Assembly: GCA_034435395.1 (NCBI GenBank)
Contig: DAOTXK010000104.1
Coordinates: forward strand, 1-32,534
Direction: 5' to 3'
Length of the DNA: 32,534 nt
Source of the DNA: DAOTXK01 sp034435395
GTDB lineage: Bacteria > Chloroflexota > Anaerolineae > Aggregatilineales > Ch27
Within the stretch, counting starts at the first letter, position 1, and each line of letters begins with the position of its first letter. Positions 23,766 through 31,492 of the stretch are shown in pieces. Made by a program: the position numbers and the translations under genes. The notes below the pieces were generated by a model. That model saw only the letters and a program-made list of their open reading frames with translations. It did no database searches and was not told the origin of the DNA.

Positions 23766-25721
23766 TCAGTGACCCAACGTCTCCAGGCGGCGCTCGGTGT
23801 TGAAGATGCCGGTGGGCGTGGTCACGCCCCCCACCTCGGCCACCCGTTCAAACGTATAGGCGTCGTAAATACGCACCACGTTCCCCTGCCAGTCGCTGAC
23901 ATAGACGTAGTTCCCGTCGGCGGTGAACTCCGGATGCAGGGTCTGGATGCCGTCATCGATCACCCTCACCACCTCAAATGTCTCCTTGTCAAAGACGTAA
24001 ATCTGGTTCGGTTGTTCGGCGAAGACCGTGTCCGCCCACACATACGGATTGTCGTCATGCGAGCGGATGAACAGGCCGGGGCCACTGGTGGGAATCTCCG
24101 CCACGATCTGGTCCGTGGACAGGTCCCAGACGGTGATCTTACCCTCCCCGGCGTGGACGGTCGCCCCGTACACGGTGCCGTTGGCCTCCCAGGCCGCGCC
24201 AGAGCCGGGGTGCGGCACCGCGCCAGTGGAGATGCGGCCCACCAGCTCCCAACTGGCCACGTCGATGACGGCCATCCAGTTGTCCCGCTGCGAGGCCAGG
24301 TAAAAGCGTTGGTTGTCCGGGCTGAGGAAACCGTCGTGCAGGATGTGGCCGACGTTCTCCAGCTTGGCGATGGGGAAGTCCGGCTGGCTGTAGTCGATGC
24401 GCCACACCTGGCCCGCCTCCTTGAGGGCGATGATAAAATACGGGCCGACCAGGTCCGGCGAGACATCGCTGGTGATGCACACCCGCGACTGCACAAAGTT
24501 GCCGTCCGGGTCGGTGCCCTCGGTATGGATGACCTGCAACGGCTCCAGCGTGGCGGCGTCCAGGATCACGGCGGTGGCCGGGATGTAGTTGCCCACGATC
24601 AGGTAGCGCCCGTCATCGGAGATGGCCAGCCCGCGCGAATCCAGCCCGACCCGCACCCTGGCCACCGCCTGCAACGAGTACAGGTCGATCTTAAACAGCC
24701 AGCCGTCGCGGCCCACGTTGTACGCCCAACGCTCATCGGTGGGGTCGAAGGCATAACCGTGGGCGCGGTAGCTGGCGGCGACGTGCCCCAGCAGGGTGTG
24801 CGTGTCGCCGTCGAACACGGCGATGCTGCGCGCCTCCCGCTCCGTGACCAGCATCAGGTTATCCAGGTTGCCGCTGTGGGTGGGCGCGTCGGGCAGGTCT
24901 TCCTCCGGCACCAGCACGGCCCGGCTGCCCGCCACGTCGGCCAGCTCCCACTGCACATCCTCGGCCTCCGGCTCGCCCCGGATGAAGCCCAGCAGCAGCC
25001 AGATTTCCTCGTCGCTCAGGCCAAAGGTGCCCCAGGCGGGCATGACCGTGCCGGGACGGCCATTTTTGATGACGTTGAAGTAAAACTCGTCGTCGCTGGT
25101 GAGCCGCGCCGGGATCAGCGCCGGGCCGGTGCCGCCCTCGCGGTGCGGGCCATGGCAGCCGCCGCAGGTATCGCGGTAGTAGTCGCCGACGGGCTTGCCG
25201 GCCAGCAGCTCCGGAGCCACGGCCCCGCCGGCCAGGGCCACCAGCACACCCTGCATCTCCGGGTGCCGGGCGCAGCGATAAGTGAAATTGCCGGGACGGC
25301 CCACCTGCCAGGAGAAGCGGTCGCCGGGGGCCAGCGGCGGCGATTCGAACCAGCCGTCGTCGCTGACCACGACGTGTTCCTCCGTGCTCTGGTTGACCCA
25401 GGTGATGGTCGCGCCGGTGGCGATGGCTACGGTATGCGGCGTGAAGGCCCGATCCGCGATGGCGACTTCGATCTCGGTGGCGGCGGTCACAGTGGAGGCG
25501 GCGGCAGGCACATTTTCGGCGGCGGCAGCTTCACCGGCCACGGCAGGCGCTGCCATCGCGGCGACCCCGCCTGAGGCCACCATCTCATTGGCGAGGGCCA
25601 CGGCGGTCGCGTGAAGCTCAGCGTCGGATACTTCCCGGACGACCACCTGCCCGGCGCAGGCGGCCAGCAGGATGATGGCCATCAGAGGAAGTAACCCGTG
25701 TTGTATGACTTTGATGATCAT
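23766..25721 (-). CDS. cupredoxin / cytochrome c / cytochrome d1 fusion lipoprotein (NirS-like)
   Basis: 651 residues; ordinary NirS has about 560. A lipoprotein signal ends LLAAC22, followed by an Ala-rich linker. Residues about 82-163 form a type 1 copper cupredoxin with ligands H116, C150, H153 and M156 (C-x2-H-x2-M, as in amicyanin). A cytochrome c domain follows with C186-G-G-C189-H190 and probable ligand M227. The rest is a cytochrome d1 beta-propeller; H321 fits the d1 axial ligand and H462 (ILHDG) one catalytic histidine. The other catalytic histidine of NirS falls in VCITSDVSPDLVG and appears absent. It may reduce nitrite to NO, or do related d1 chemistry. It has a strong SD (GGGAGG); the ferredoxin gene lies 25 bp upstream. 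Confidence 0.85.
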   Translation of the reverse strand: MIIKVIQHGLLPLMAIILLAACAGQVVVREVSDAELHATAVALANEMVASGGVAAMAAPAVAGEAAAAENVPAAASTVTAATEIEVAIADRAFTPHTVAIATGATITWVNQSTEEHVVVSDDGWFESPPLAPGDRFSWQVGRPGNFTYRCARHPEMQGVLVALAGGAVAPELLAGKPVGDYYRDTCGGCHGPHREGGTGPALIPARLTSDDEFYFNVIKNGRPGTVMPAWGTFGLSDEEIWLLLGFIRGEPEAEDVQWELADVAGSRAVLVPEEDLPDAPTHSGNLDNLMLVTEREARSIAVFDGDTHTLLGHVAASYRAHGYAFDPTDERWAYNVGRDGWLFKIDLYSLQAVARVRVGLDSRGLAISDDGRYLIVGNYIPATAVILDAATLEPLQVIHTEGTDPDGNFVQSRVCITSDVSPDLVGPYFIIALKEAGQVWRIDYSQPDFPIAKLENVGHILHDGFLSPDNQRFYLASQRDNWMAVIDVASWELVGRISTGAVPHPGSGAAWEANGTVYGATVHAGEGKITVWDLSTDQIVAEIPTSGPGLFIRSHDDNPYVWADTVFAEQPNQIYVFDKETFEVVRVIDDGIQTLHPEFTADGNYVYVSDWQGNVVRIYDAYTFERVAEVGGVTTPTGIFNTERRLETLGH

Positions 25722-25746
25722 GGTGATCCTCCCCCAAACGATGTCT

Positions 25747-25968
25747 TCAGCGGTCGTGGGTCTCGAAACAGATCAGGAACGGGAGCGCGATGGCGTCGAC
25801 CGGGCAGAGGTCTTCGCAGGCGGTGCAGTAGGTGCACGCCGCCGGGTCGACCAGCGCGGCCTTGCCGTCGGCCAGTCCCAGCGCCCCCACCGGGCACCGT
25901 GCGATGCACTCCCCGCACCCGGTACACAGCGATCGATCGATATGCGGCAACCATTGGCGGTCGTCCAT
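25747..25968 (-). CDS. 2[4Fe-4S] ferredoxin
   Basis: 73 residues. Two classic clusters are visible: C15TGCGECIARCP and the C-terminal-half C-T-Y-C-T-A-C-E-D-L-C-P, each CxxCxxCxxxCP. It carries electrons at low potential in the cytoplasm. It is the first gene after the Fnr-type box and promoter, with a predicted leader of about 42 bases, and is followed 25 bp later by the d1 fusion gene. In this setting it may feed heme d1 synthesis or another reductive step, but that is inference. Confidence 0.92.
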   Translation of the reverse strand: MDDRQWLPHIDRSLCTGCGECIARCPVGALGLADGKAALVDPAACTYCTACEDLCPVDAIALPFLICFETHDR

Positions 25969-26016
25969 GTGGTCCCCATCGGCTCGGCCAGCGGCCCGGA
26001 CGGACGTGATGATCTC

Positions 26017-26058
26017 AGCATACGGCCTCGCCGAGGGTGCGTCGCTGATCTAGATCAA
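26017..26058 (-). promoter_or_regulatory. Fnr/Dnr-type operator and class II promoter of the nitrogen-oxide operon
   Basis: CTGATCTAGATCAA at 26045-26058 matches TTGAT-N4-ATCAA with one mismatch. On the minus strand a TATGCT -10 lies at 26022-26017, with 22 bp between the box and the -10. The predicted start at about 26010 puts the box centre at -41.5, exactly the spacing of Fnr-activated class II promoters. The regulator with matching specificity is encoded immediately upstream. Confidence 0.75.
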
Positions 26059-26133
26059 CAACTGTCCGGTAAGTGGATGTTTTAGAGGGGAGCCGGGGCC
26101 AGGCGTCGTTAAAACGTCACCCTTCGCCCGTGC

Positions 26134-26826
26134 TCACAACAGGGCCATCAAACGCAGCAGGTCCTCGCGGACGATGACGATGCGGTGGCGGTCCAGGCGG
26201 ATGATGCCCGATTTCTCCATGCTGCTCAGGGCGCGGCTGATCGTCTCCGGCTGCACGGCCAGATGCGCGGCGATGGCCGCCCGCGTGATGCCCGGCCCGC
26301 GCAGCGAGGGATTCTCCGCCTGCTGGAGCAGGAAGCGCGCCAGCCGGGTGGTGACCGAATAGAGGGCCAGGTCTTCGATCTGCTGCACCAGGGCGCGCGT
26401 CCGCTGGGTCAGGATGGCGATCACCGTCATCGCCAGGTCCGGGTTGGCGCGGATGGCCGCACTCAAGACCTCGTGAGACAGGTGGCAGGCGGCGACCTGG
26501 CTCAGGGCGGCGGCATTGGCCGGGTTGGGGCCGCCATCCAGCGCGGCGATGTCATTGAAGGAGTCGCCGGGGCCGAGCAGATGCAGGATGTGCTCGCCGC
26601 CATCCGCGCTCAGCTTGTAGATTTTGACCCGCCCGTCGTCGATCACCCACAGCCCCGCCGACGGCGCGCCGTCCAGGAAGATGACCTCGCCCGGCGCGAA
26701 CGTCCGGCAGGCGGCCAGGGCGGCCAGCGCCTCCAGCTGCACATCCGAGAGCAAACGAAAATAGCGGTGGCGGCGCAGACTATCGACCAGTCGGCTGCGC
26801 GCCGCCGAAGGCTCGGTCATCGTCAC
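26134..26826 (-). CDS. Crp/Fnr-family transcriptional regulator (Dnr-like)
   Basis: 230 residues. The N-terminal cyclic-nucleotide-binding fold spans about residues 24-140 (FAPGEVIFLDGAPSAGLWVI, then LGPGDSFNDIAAL). A long dimer helix follows, and a winged helix-turn-helix (ITRAAIAAHLAVQPETISRALSSM, residues 180-203). The recognition helix has E194-x-x-S197-R198, the Fnr/Dnr signature for TTGAT half-sites. It has only two cysteines (C40, C114), so it lacks the N-terminal Fe-S cluster of Fnr; a Dnr-like NO or heme sensor is more likely. The start is a GTG at 26826, 7 bp after GGAGGGGG; an ATG two codons later is possible. Confidence 0.88.
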   Translation of the reverse strand: MTMTEPSAARSRLVDSLRRHRYFRLLSDVQLEALAALAACRTFAPGEVIFLDGAPSAGLWVIDDGRVKIYKLSADGGEHILHLLGPGDSFNDIAALDGGPNPANAAALSQVAACHLSHEVLSAAIRANPDLAMTVIAILTQRTRALVQQIEDLALYSVTTRLARFLLQQAENPSLRGPGITRAAIAAHLAVQPETISRALSSMEKSGIIRLDRHRIVIVREDLLRLMALL

Positions 26827-26934
26827 CGGTTATCCCCCTCCGCCCCGGCGGAGACCCTGACCACGGCCTCCATTGTAACGCGGTTGGGGGTTCTGAGCAG
26901 GCGGGGGGAGGCCGCCCTTTGCCGGCCGCCGGTC

Positions 26935-27735
26935 CTAGCCCTTGCGCGCCACCAGGATCAGCTCGCCGGGGTACTTGGAACCGTAGGGACTCTGGTCGTA
27001 ATCGGCGTAAACCACCTCCAGCCGGAAGCCGACCCGCTCCAGCAGATGCTCGGCCTCATAACGGAACAGGTAGCGCATGGGGAACTCGTGCACCTTACGC
27101 TCCTCCCGCCCGTCGGGATGGGTGATATCGTAAATCATCTGCACCTGCTGCACCTGACGCAGCAGGTCGCGGGAGAGGATCTTGTGGCGGCGCACGACTT
27201 TGCGCCCATCCGGCATGGTGAACTCCGGTTCCTCGCCAAACTCGCCCAGGCGGCTCTCATCGACCAGGTAGGGCAGCGAAGGGTTAAACAGGTCCAGGAT
27301 CAGCCGCCCGCCGTCGACCAGATGGCGGCGGAAGCTCTCCAGGGCGCAGAGCTGGTCCTCCACCGTGATCAGATGCTGGAAGGAGCGGAAGGGCGTGGTG
27401 ATCAGGACAAACCGCTCGCCCAGGTCAAAATCGCACATATCCCCGTGGACCAGCGTGACCCGCGCCTGTACCTCTGACGGCTCCTCGGCCAGCCGACGGC
27501 GGGCCACGGCCAGCATGGTCTCGTCCAGGTCCAGCCCGGTGATGGTCACACCCGCCCGCGCCGTGGGGATCAGCACCCGCCCGGTCCCGCAGCCCGCTTC
27601 CAGCACGGGGCCGCCCGCCTCCCTGGCCATCGCGACGTAAAAGGACACGTCTTGCCGCTCGCGGTAGGGCACCACGTAATCGTAAAACTCCGCCGTGAAC
27701 GGGTTTGACCGGTATCCGCCTGATGTGTCTGTCAT
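26935..27735 (-). CDS. class I SAM-dependent methyltransferase
   Basis: 266 residues from the ATG at 27735, supported by GAGGGG 5 bp upstream. The SAM motif VLEAGCGTGRVLIPTARAG lies near residues 43-61, followed by GLDLDETMLAVAR (acidic loop) and VHGDMCDFDLGERF, typical of class I methyltransferases. The C-terminal part (MRYLFRYEAEHLLERVGF, DYDQSPYGSKYPGELILVARKG) fits small-molecule enzymes of the Methyltransf_25 group. The substrate is unknown. It is on the same strand as the crp-like gene, 108 bp away, and probably a separate unit. Confidence 0.85.
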   Translation of the reverse strand: MTDTSGGYRSNPFTAEFYDYVVPYRERQDVSFYVAMAREAGGPVLEAGCGTGRVLIPTARAGVTITGLDLDETMLAVARRRLAEEPSEVQARVTLVHGDMCDFDLGERFVLITTPFRSFQHLITVEDQLCALESFRRHLVDGGRLILDLFNPSLPYLVDESRLGEFGEEPEFTMPDGRKVVRRHKILSRDLLRQVQQVQMIYDITHPDGREERKVHEFPMRYLFRYEAEHLLERVGFRLEVVYADYDQSPYGSKYPGELILVARKG

Positions 27736-27941
27736 AGCACCCCTCTTCCTCGCCACTCGCTATCGGCGCTCACCCCTGGAACTATAAGGCAAATCCGGTA
27801 AATGATCCATCCCGGCGGCGAGGGGTTTTCCGGCAGAGGGCGGACCGGGCGACGGCCAGGGGCGGCCGTTTGCACAACCCCGATGATCATGATAAGGTAT
27901 CGGCCAACAAACATCTGTTCGGATAGACGGGGTGACCGATC

Positions 27942-28892
27942 ATGCCCACCCGCCAGCTCCCGCTGATCCCCACCGAGGACGGCCTCAACCCGCCCCTCAC
28001 CCGGGAGAGTCCCCTGAGCGCGGCCATCACACCCTTTCAGCAGTACCTGCGCCACCAGGGCAAAACCCGCAACACGGTTATCGCCTTCACCTCCGACCTC
28101 CATGTGCTGATCGAATACGTGGGGCGGGACGCGCCGCTCAAGTCGCTGACCACCGACCGGCTCAACCGCTTCCTGGCCTGGATGGAAGGCGAGCGGGGGG
28201 TGCCGTGCAGCCGCAAGTCCTATGCCCGCCGCGTGACGACGCTCAAAGTTTTTTTCGAATATCTGCACACCGTCGAGGTGCTGCACAGCAACCCGGCCAA
28301 AGCCCTGGTGCAGCGGTCGGGGAGCGCGCCGCTGCCCAGCATCCTGACGCTGGACCAGATCAGAGCTGTGCTGAACGAGACCCAGCGCCGCCGCTTCGCC
28401 GAGAAGCCCGACGCCCGCCCCGATCTGCTGGTCCGCCTGCTGCTGGATACTGGCATCAAAAAGGGCGAGGCGATGGCCCTCACCCCGGCGCACATCGACC
28501 GCGCCGCCAGGCCGCCGGCCCTCCTGGTGCGGCACCGCAGCCCGCGCCACCGCTACAAGGACCGCGACCTCGCCCTGGACCCGGAATGGCTCGCCGTGCT
28601 GGACGAGTACCTGGCCCAGTACGAACGCCCCGCCGACCCGGAAGCGCCGATCTTCGCCTGCACCCCGCGCAACCTGGAATACGTGCTCAAGGACATCGGC
28701 GAGGCGGTGGGCATCACTGACTTCCTGCTGTCATTCGTCGTCCTGCGCTGGACCAGCGCCGCCCGCGACCTGCTCCACGGCATGCAGCCGGACAAGCTGC
28801 GCGAGAAGCAGGGCCTCAGCCGCATCAGCTGGTACGAGACCCACGCCAAGCTGTTAGCCCTGCTGCCGGTGATGGCGGGGGAGGGCACCTGA
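27942..28892 (+). CDS. tyrosine recombinase-fold protein with degenerate catalytic residues
   Basis: 316 residues. The N-terminal SAM-like core-binding domain is clear (FQQYLRHQGKTRNTVIAFTSDL, then RRVTTLKVFFEYLHTVEVLHSNPAKAL), as in XerC/D. In the catalytic part the first Arg of TGLRxGE is Lys173 (TGIKKGEAMAL). The His of HxLR is Val266 (FVVLRW), with Arg269 kept. The LGHSxIS histidine is Leu292 (QGLSRIS). Tyr298 exists but its alignment with the nucleophile is uncertain. It is therefore likely a DNA-binding or non-cutting relative. GGGGTGA precedes the ATG. No att sites or other mobile genes are near. Confidence 0.75.
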   Translation: MPTRQLPLIPTEDGLNPPLTRESPLSAAITPFQQYLRHQGKTRNTVIAFTSDLHVLIEYVGRDAPLKSLTTDRLNRFLAWMEGERGVPCSRKSYARRVTTLKVFFEYLHTVEVLHSNPAKALVQRSGSAPLPSILTLDQIRAVLNETQRRRFAEKPDARPDLLVRLLLDTGIKKGEAMALTPAHIDRAARPPALLVRHRSPRHRYKDRDLALDPEWLAVLDEYLAQYERPADPEAPIFACTPRNLEYVLKDIGEAVGITDFLLSFVVLRWTSAARDLLHGMQPDKLREKQGLSRISWYETHAKLLALLPVMAGEGT

Positions 28893-28963
28893 GGCGAGGT
28901 GAACGATCCCGCCGGGGCTGTTACAGCGCCGCTGTTTCCGGGCGAGGCCATGAATAGACGATA

Positions 28964-28988
28964 AGAGGCGCTCGCCGGGAGCGCCTCT
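28964..28988. terminator. bidirectional terminator hairpin
   Basis: Perfect 10-bp stem AGAGGCGCTC (28964-28973) / GAGCGCCTCT (28979-28988) with a 5-base loop. It lies between convergent genes (recombinase-like + and hsp20 -). T-rich tails follow on both strands (CTCTATATTC on plus, TATCGTCTATTC on minus). Confidence 0.75.
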
Positions 28989-29022
28989 CTCTATATTCGC
29001 TAGGTGCGGCCAGCCGGGCCGC

Positions 29023-29466
29023 TCACTTCTTTTTGATGCTGATCGTCTTGGGTTTGACCTCTTCCCGCTTGGGCAGAGTCAGCGTCAGGACGCCGTCGTG
29101 GAACGTCGCCTCCGCCTTGGCGGCGTCGATCGGCGTGCCTACGGAGAGCACCCGCTCAAACCGGCCCGCCGGACGCTCCCGCAGGAAGTAGTTTTTCTCG
29201 TCGGCGCGCGGCTTCAGCTCGCCGCTGATGGTCAGGACGTTGTTCTCCAGCGTGATATTCACATCATCCTGCTGGACGCCGGGCAGCTCAACATGGATGA
29301 CGATCGCCTCGTCCGTCTGGTAGGCGTCCATCGGCATGCGCCAGACGCGCTCGCGATCCTCGGCGGCGCGCGCGCCCCGCAGCCAGGGATCGTTGAAGAA
29401 CCGATCCACCACCTCGTTCATCTCTTGCAGTTCACGCAGCGGATTCCAGCGCACCAAACCGGCCAT
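29023..29466 (-). CDS. Hsp20/alpha-crystallin small heat-shock protein
   Basis: 147 residues, standard size. The N-terminal arm starts MAGLVRWNPLRELQEMNEVV. The alpha-crystallin domain (residues about 43-140) includes VHVELPGVQQDDVNITLENN, LTISGEL and the G-x-L motif DGVLTLTLPK. The C-terminal tail carries an I-x-I motif (KTISIKKK) for oligomer assembly. It is an ATP-independent holdase. AGGAGG precedes the ATG. Directly upstream of that site, three 15-bp repeats fill the leader (29480-29524) and may control it. Confidence 0.96.
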   Translation of the reverse strand: MAGLVRWNPLRELQEMNEVVDRFFNDPWLRGARAAEDRERVWRMPMDAYQTDEAIVIHVELPGVQQDDVNITLENNVLTISGELKPRADEKNYFLRERPAGRFERVLSVGTPIDAAKAEATFHDGVLTLTLPKREEVKPKTISIKKK

Positions 29467-29479
29467 TGTTCTCCCTCCT

Positions 29480-29524
29480 GATGACGGTTATACGGATGAC
29501 GGTCATATTGATGACGGTCATACC
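29480..29524. repeat. three 15-bp tandem palindromic repeats in the hsp20 leader
   Basis: Units at 29480-29494, 29495-29509 and 29510-29524 all begin GATGACGGT. Units 2 and 3 contain ATGACGGTCAT, a perfect 5-bp inverted repeat around one base; unit 1 differs at one position. They end just before the hsp20 ribosome binding site. This may be an array of operators or a structured leader RNA; it is not CIRCE or HAIR. Confidence 0.7.
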
Positions 29525-29888
29525 ATCCATTTATTGTGGGCGCGATCCAGGGGCGATCCCCGGTGACGGATACATCCCTTGCCTCGCGTCCGACTCCATA
29601 GATAAGCCCTCCCCATAAGAACAACATCGGCGCTGCATTAAAACTCCGTAGGAATCGCCCCGGCGCGCCCGCCAGGATAGGCCAGACGCAGGATTGGCGG
29701 CGAGGGGGAAAGGGATCGGCGGTGAGAGCGGCCAAAGCTCTGGCGGCGCGGGGGTTCGCCGACCAGGTGAGGGCGAGCGTGATCGGGGCGCTGGCCTGGG
29801 GCAGGGTCACGCTGATCGACAGCTATGTCGTTTTCGGCTGTTCCGGGGATGGATCACCTGCCGGAGAAACCGGGTGGTGGCGGGCGGC
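29525..29888. other. 364-bp gap upstream of the hsp20 leader repeats
   Basis: No convincing gene, RNA or terminator is recognised. Open frames on both strands here lack conserved-looking sequence and ribosome sites. The hsp20 promoter should lie in the lower part, but no clear -35/-10 pair was found, so an alternative sigma factor is possible. Confidence 0.4.
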
Positions 29889-30362
29889 CTACAGCGTCAG
29901 CATCCTGGGCGGGATGTTCCAGATCAGCTGCCCGCGCGGGGGGGTGGTGGAGAACAGGTCCACCCGGATCAGGCTGCCCTTCTTGACGGATACGCGCCCG
30001 CCGCCCATCAGCCCCTCGATGGTCGCGCTGAAGTCCGGCTCATGCCCGACCAGCAGCAGGCTGTCGGCGTCGGGGTAGGCTTTGAGCAGTTCCCCCAGCG
30101 CGCTGATGCCGAAGCCCGGCTCCAGCGCCGGGGATTCCTCCACCGGGGCGCTCAAGACTTCGGCCAGGATGTCGGCGGTCTGCCGGGCGCGGACCAGCGG
30201 GCTGGTCAGGATGACGGCGGGCCTGACGCCCAGCTTGCCCATCCACCGGGCGGCGGCCCGCATTCGCTTCTCGCCGTCCTCAGTCAGCGGACGCAGGTCA
30301 TCCGACTCGAACCATTCTTCCCGATTTTCGGCGACGCCGTGGCGGACAAAGTACAGGATCAT
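29889..30362 (-). CDS. SixA-like phosphohistidine phosphatase (histidine phosphatase family)
   Basis: 157 residues, the size of SixA. The catalytic motif is R7-H8-G9 (LYFVRHGVAE). R58 lies in TSPLVRARQTA and the second histidine is H107 in LLVGHEPDFS, as in the family. SixA removes phosphate from histidine in phosphorelay or PTS proteins; other small-molecule substrates are possible. AGGAGA precedes the ATG. It sits 89 bp downstream of the Dam-like gene on the same strand. Confidence 0.88.
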   Translation of the reverse strand: MILYFVRHGVAENREEWFESDDLRPLTEDGEKRMRAAARWMGKLGVRPAVILTSPLVRARQTADILAEVLSAPVEESPALEPGFGISALGELLKAYPDADSLLLVGHEPDFSATIEGLMGGGRVSVKKGSLIRVDLFSTTPPRGQLIWNIPPRMLTL

Positions 30363-30451
30363 GGTCTTCTCTCCTGGGAACAGCCATCAGCTTTCGGCAA
30401 TCAGCGGGCGGGTGTCCGGGCGGCGGTCCGGGCCTCCGCCGGGCAGACGCT

Positions 30452-31321
30452 TCAGTAGTTCAGTACCACAACCTCATGGATCGGCCCCCGTTTGCGCGCA
30501 TCCGTGTTGATGGCCCGCCGCGCTCGCACGCGCACGATACGGAAACCGTCATACAGGTCGTGGACCAGCGGTGCATCGGCATTGCTGAGCATCACGCGGC
30601 AGCCGCGCTGATCCACGTTACGGAAGGTCTGCGCCAGCGCGCGCTGCTCGGCCTCACCGAATGTTCTCTTCGAATAACTGGTGAAGTTCGCCGTGTCGCT
30701 GAGCGGCACGTAAGGCGGGTCGAAATATATGAAGTCGCCCGCCTGGGCATCGGCCACCCCCTCGTCGAAGTCCCGGACGGCCAGCTCAACCCCCTGCAAG
30801 GCCGCCGACGCCGCCCGCAGCCGCGCCTCGTCCAGGATGGGCGGTTTTTTGTAACGGCCCAGTGGCACGTTGAAGTGACCCTTACTGTTGACGCGCCACA
30901 GCCCGTTATAACAGGTCTTGTTCAGGTAGATCATGCGGGCGGCCCGCTCCACCGGGGAATGACGGCCCAGGTCGTTACGGTCCATGGCCCGCACCGCGTA
31001 ATAGTGCTCCCTGCCGTGCCGGTCGCGGTGCCTGGTCAGCAACTCGATCAGCGCCTCAACCTCGTCCCGCACCGCCCGATAGACGTTGATCAGTTCCTCA
31101 TTGATCTCCGACAGACAGTACCGGTCAGCCAAGTCCCGGCCCCGCAGGTAAAAAAACACCGCCCCGCTGCCGAGGAACGGCTCAAAATAGGTCCTCACCC
31201 GCTCCTGAGGGAAGAGGGCCTCGTATTGATCCAGCAACTGCCCCTTGCCACCCGCCCACTTGAGGAACGGCGCGGCCTTGACGGCATCGGTCAGGGGTCG
31301 AGAAGGATCGCGATCCGACAA
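30452..31321 (-). CDS. Dam-type DNA adenine-N6 methyltransferase
   Basis: 289 residues. The start is taken as a TTG at 31321 because GGAGG lies 6 bp upstream; another TTG at 31327 touches the SD directly. It has the D12-class motifs FLKWAGGKGQ (residues 19-28), FEPFLGSGAVF (46-56), IYLNKTCYNGLWRVN and the catalytic DPPY (201-204), then FTSYSKRTFGEAEQ. The class methylates adenine, often in GATC. No partner restriction gene is adjacent, so it appears to be an orphan, perhaps regulatory or protective. Confidence 0.9.
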   Translation of the reverse strand: MSDRDPSRPLTDAVKAAPFLKWAGGKGQLLDQYEALFPQERVRTYFEPFLGSGAVFFYLRGRDLADRYCLSEINEELINVYRAVRDEVEALIELLTRHRDRHGREHYYAVRAMDRNDLGRHSPVERAARMIYLNKTCYNGLWRVNSKGHFNVPLGRYKKPPILDEARLRAASAALQGVELAVRDFDEGVADAQAGDFIYFDPPYVPLSDTANFTSYSKRTFGEAEQRALAQTFRNVDQRGCRVMLSNADAPLVHDLYDGFRIVRVRARRAINTDARKRGPIHEVVVLNY

Positions 31322-31429
31322 GAACAACCTCCGCTGGTCCGACGATCTGGTCCGCCCCTATCATAACGGGGCTGAGGGCGGGCCGCCACCCGACGGGGCG
31401 ATCTCTCAGTTCGGCGGCCTCCCGGCACG

Positions 31430-31456
31430 AAAAACGCCAGGGACGATCGCCTGGCG
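31430..31456 (-). terminator. rho-independent terminator after the Uma2-family gene
   Basis: 7-bp stem CGCCAGG (31435-31441) / CCTGGCG (31450-31456), 8-base loop, followed on the minus strand by five T residues (plus-strand A at 31430-31434). It lies 37 bp after the Uma2-family stop. Confidence 0.75.
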
Positions 31457-31492
31457 CTCATATAACACGGTTTCCCCGCTGTCTCCTGGACA

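Noticed and set aside
23541..25574. 677-codon open frame on the plus strand
   Set aside because: It is antisense to the cytochrome d1 fusion gene, which has a signal peptide, heme and copper motifs and a strong ribosome site; the antisense text is low-complexity His/Gly/Val-rich and typical of high-GC shadows.
27942..28892. Integrase of a mobile island
   Set aside because: Catalytic residues are degenerate, no tRNA, att repeats or cargo genes flank it, and its composition matches the chromosome.
29480..29524. Short CRISPR array
   Set aside because: Units are contiguous 15-mers without spacers and no cas genes are present.
29694..30078. Plus-strand genes opposite the SixA-like gene
   Set aside because: No ribosome site or conserved motif; the minus-strand SixA-like gene explains the region.
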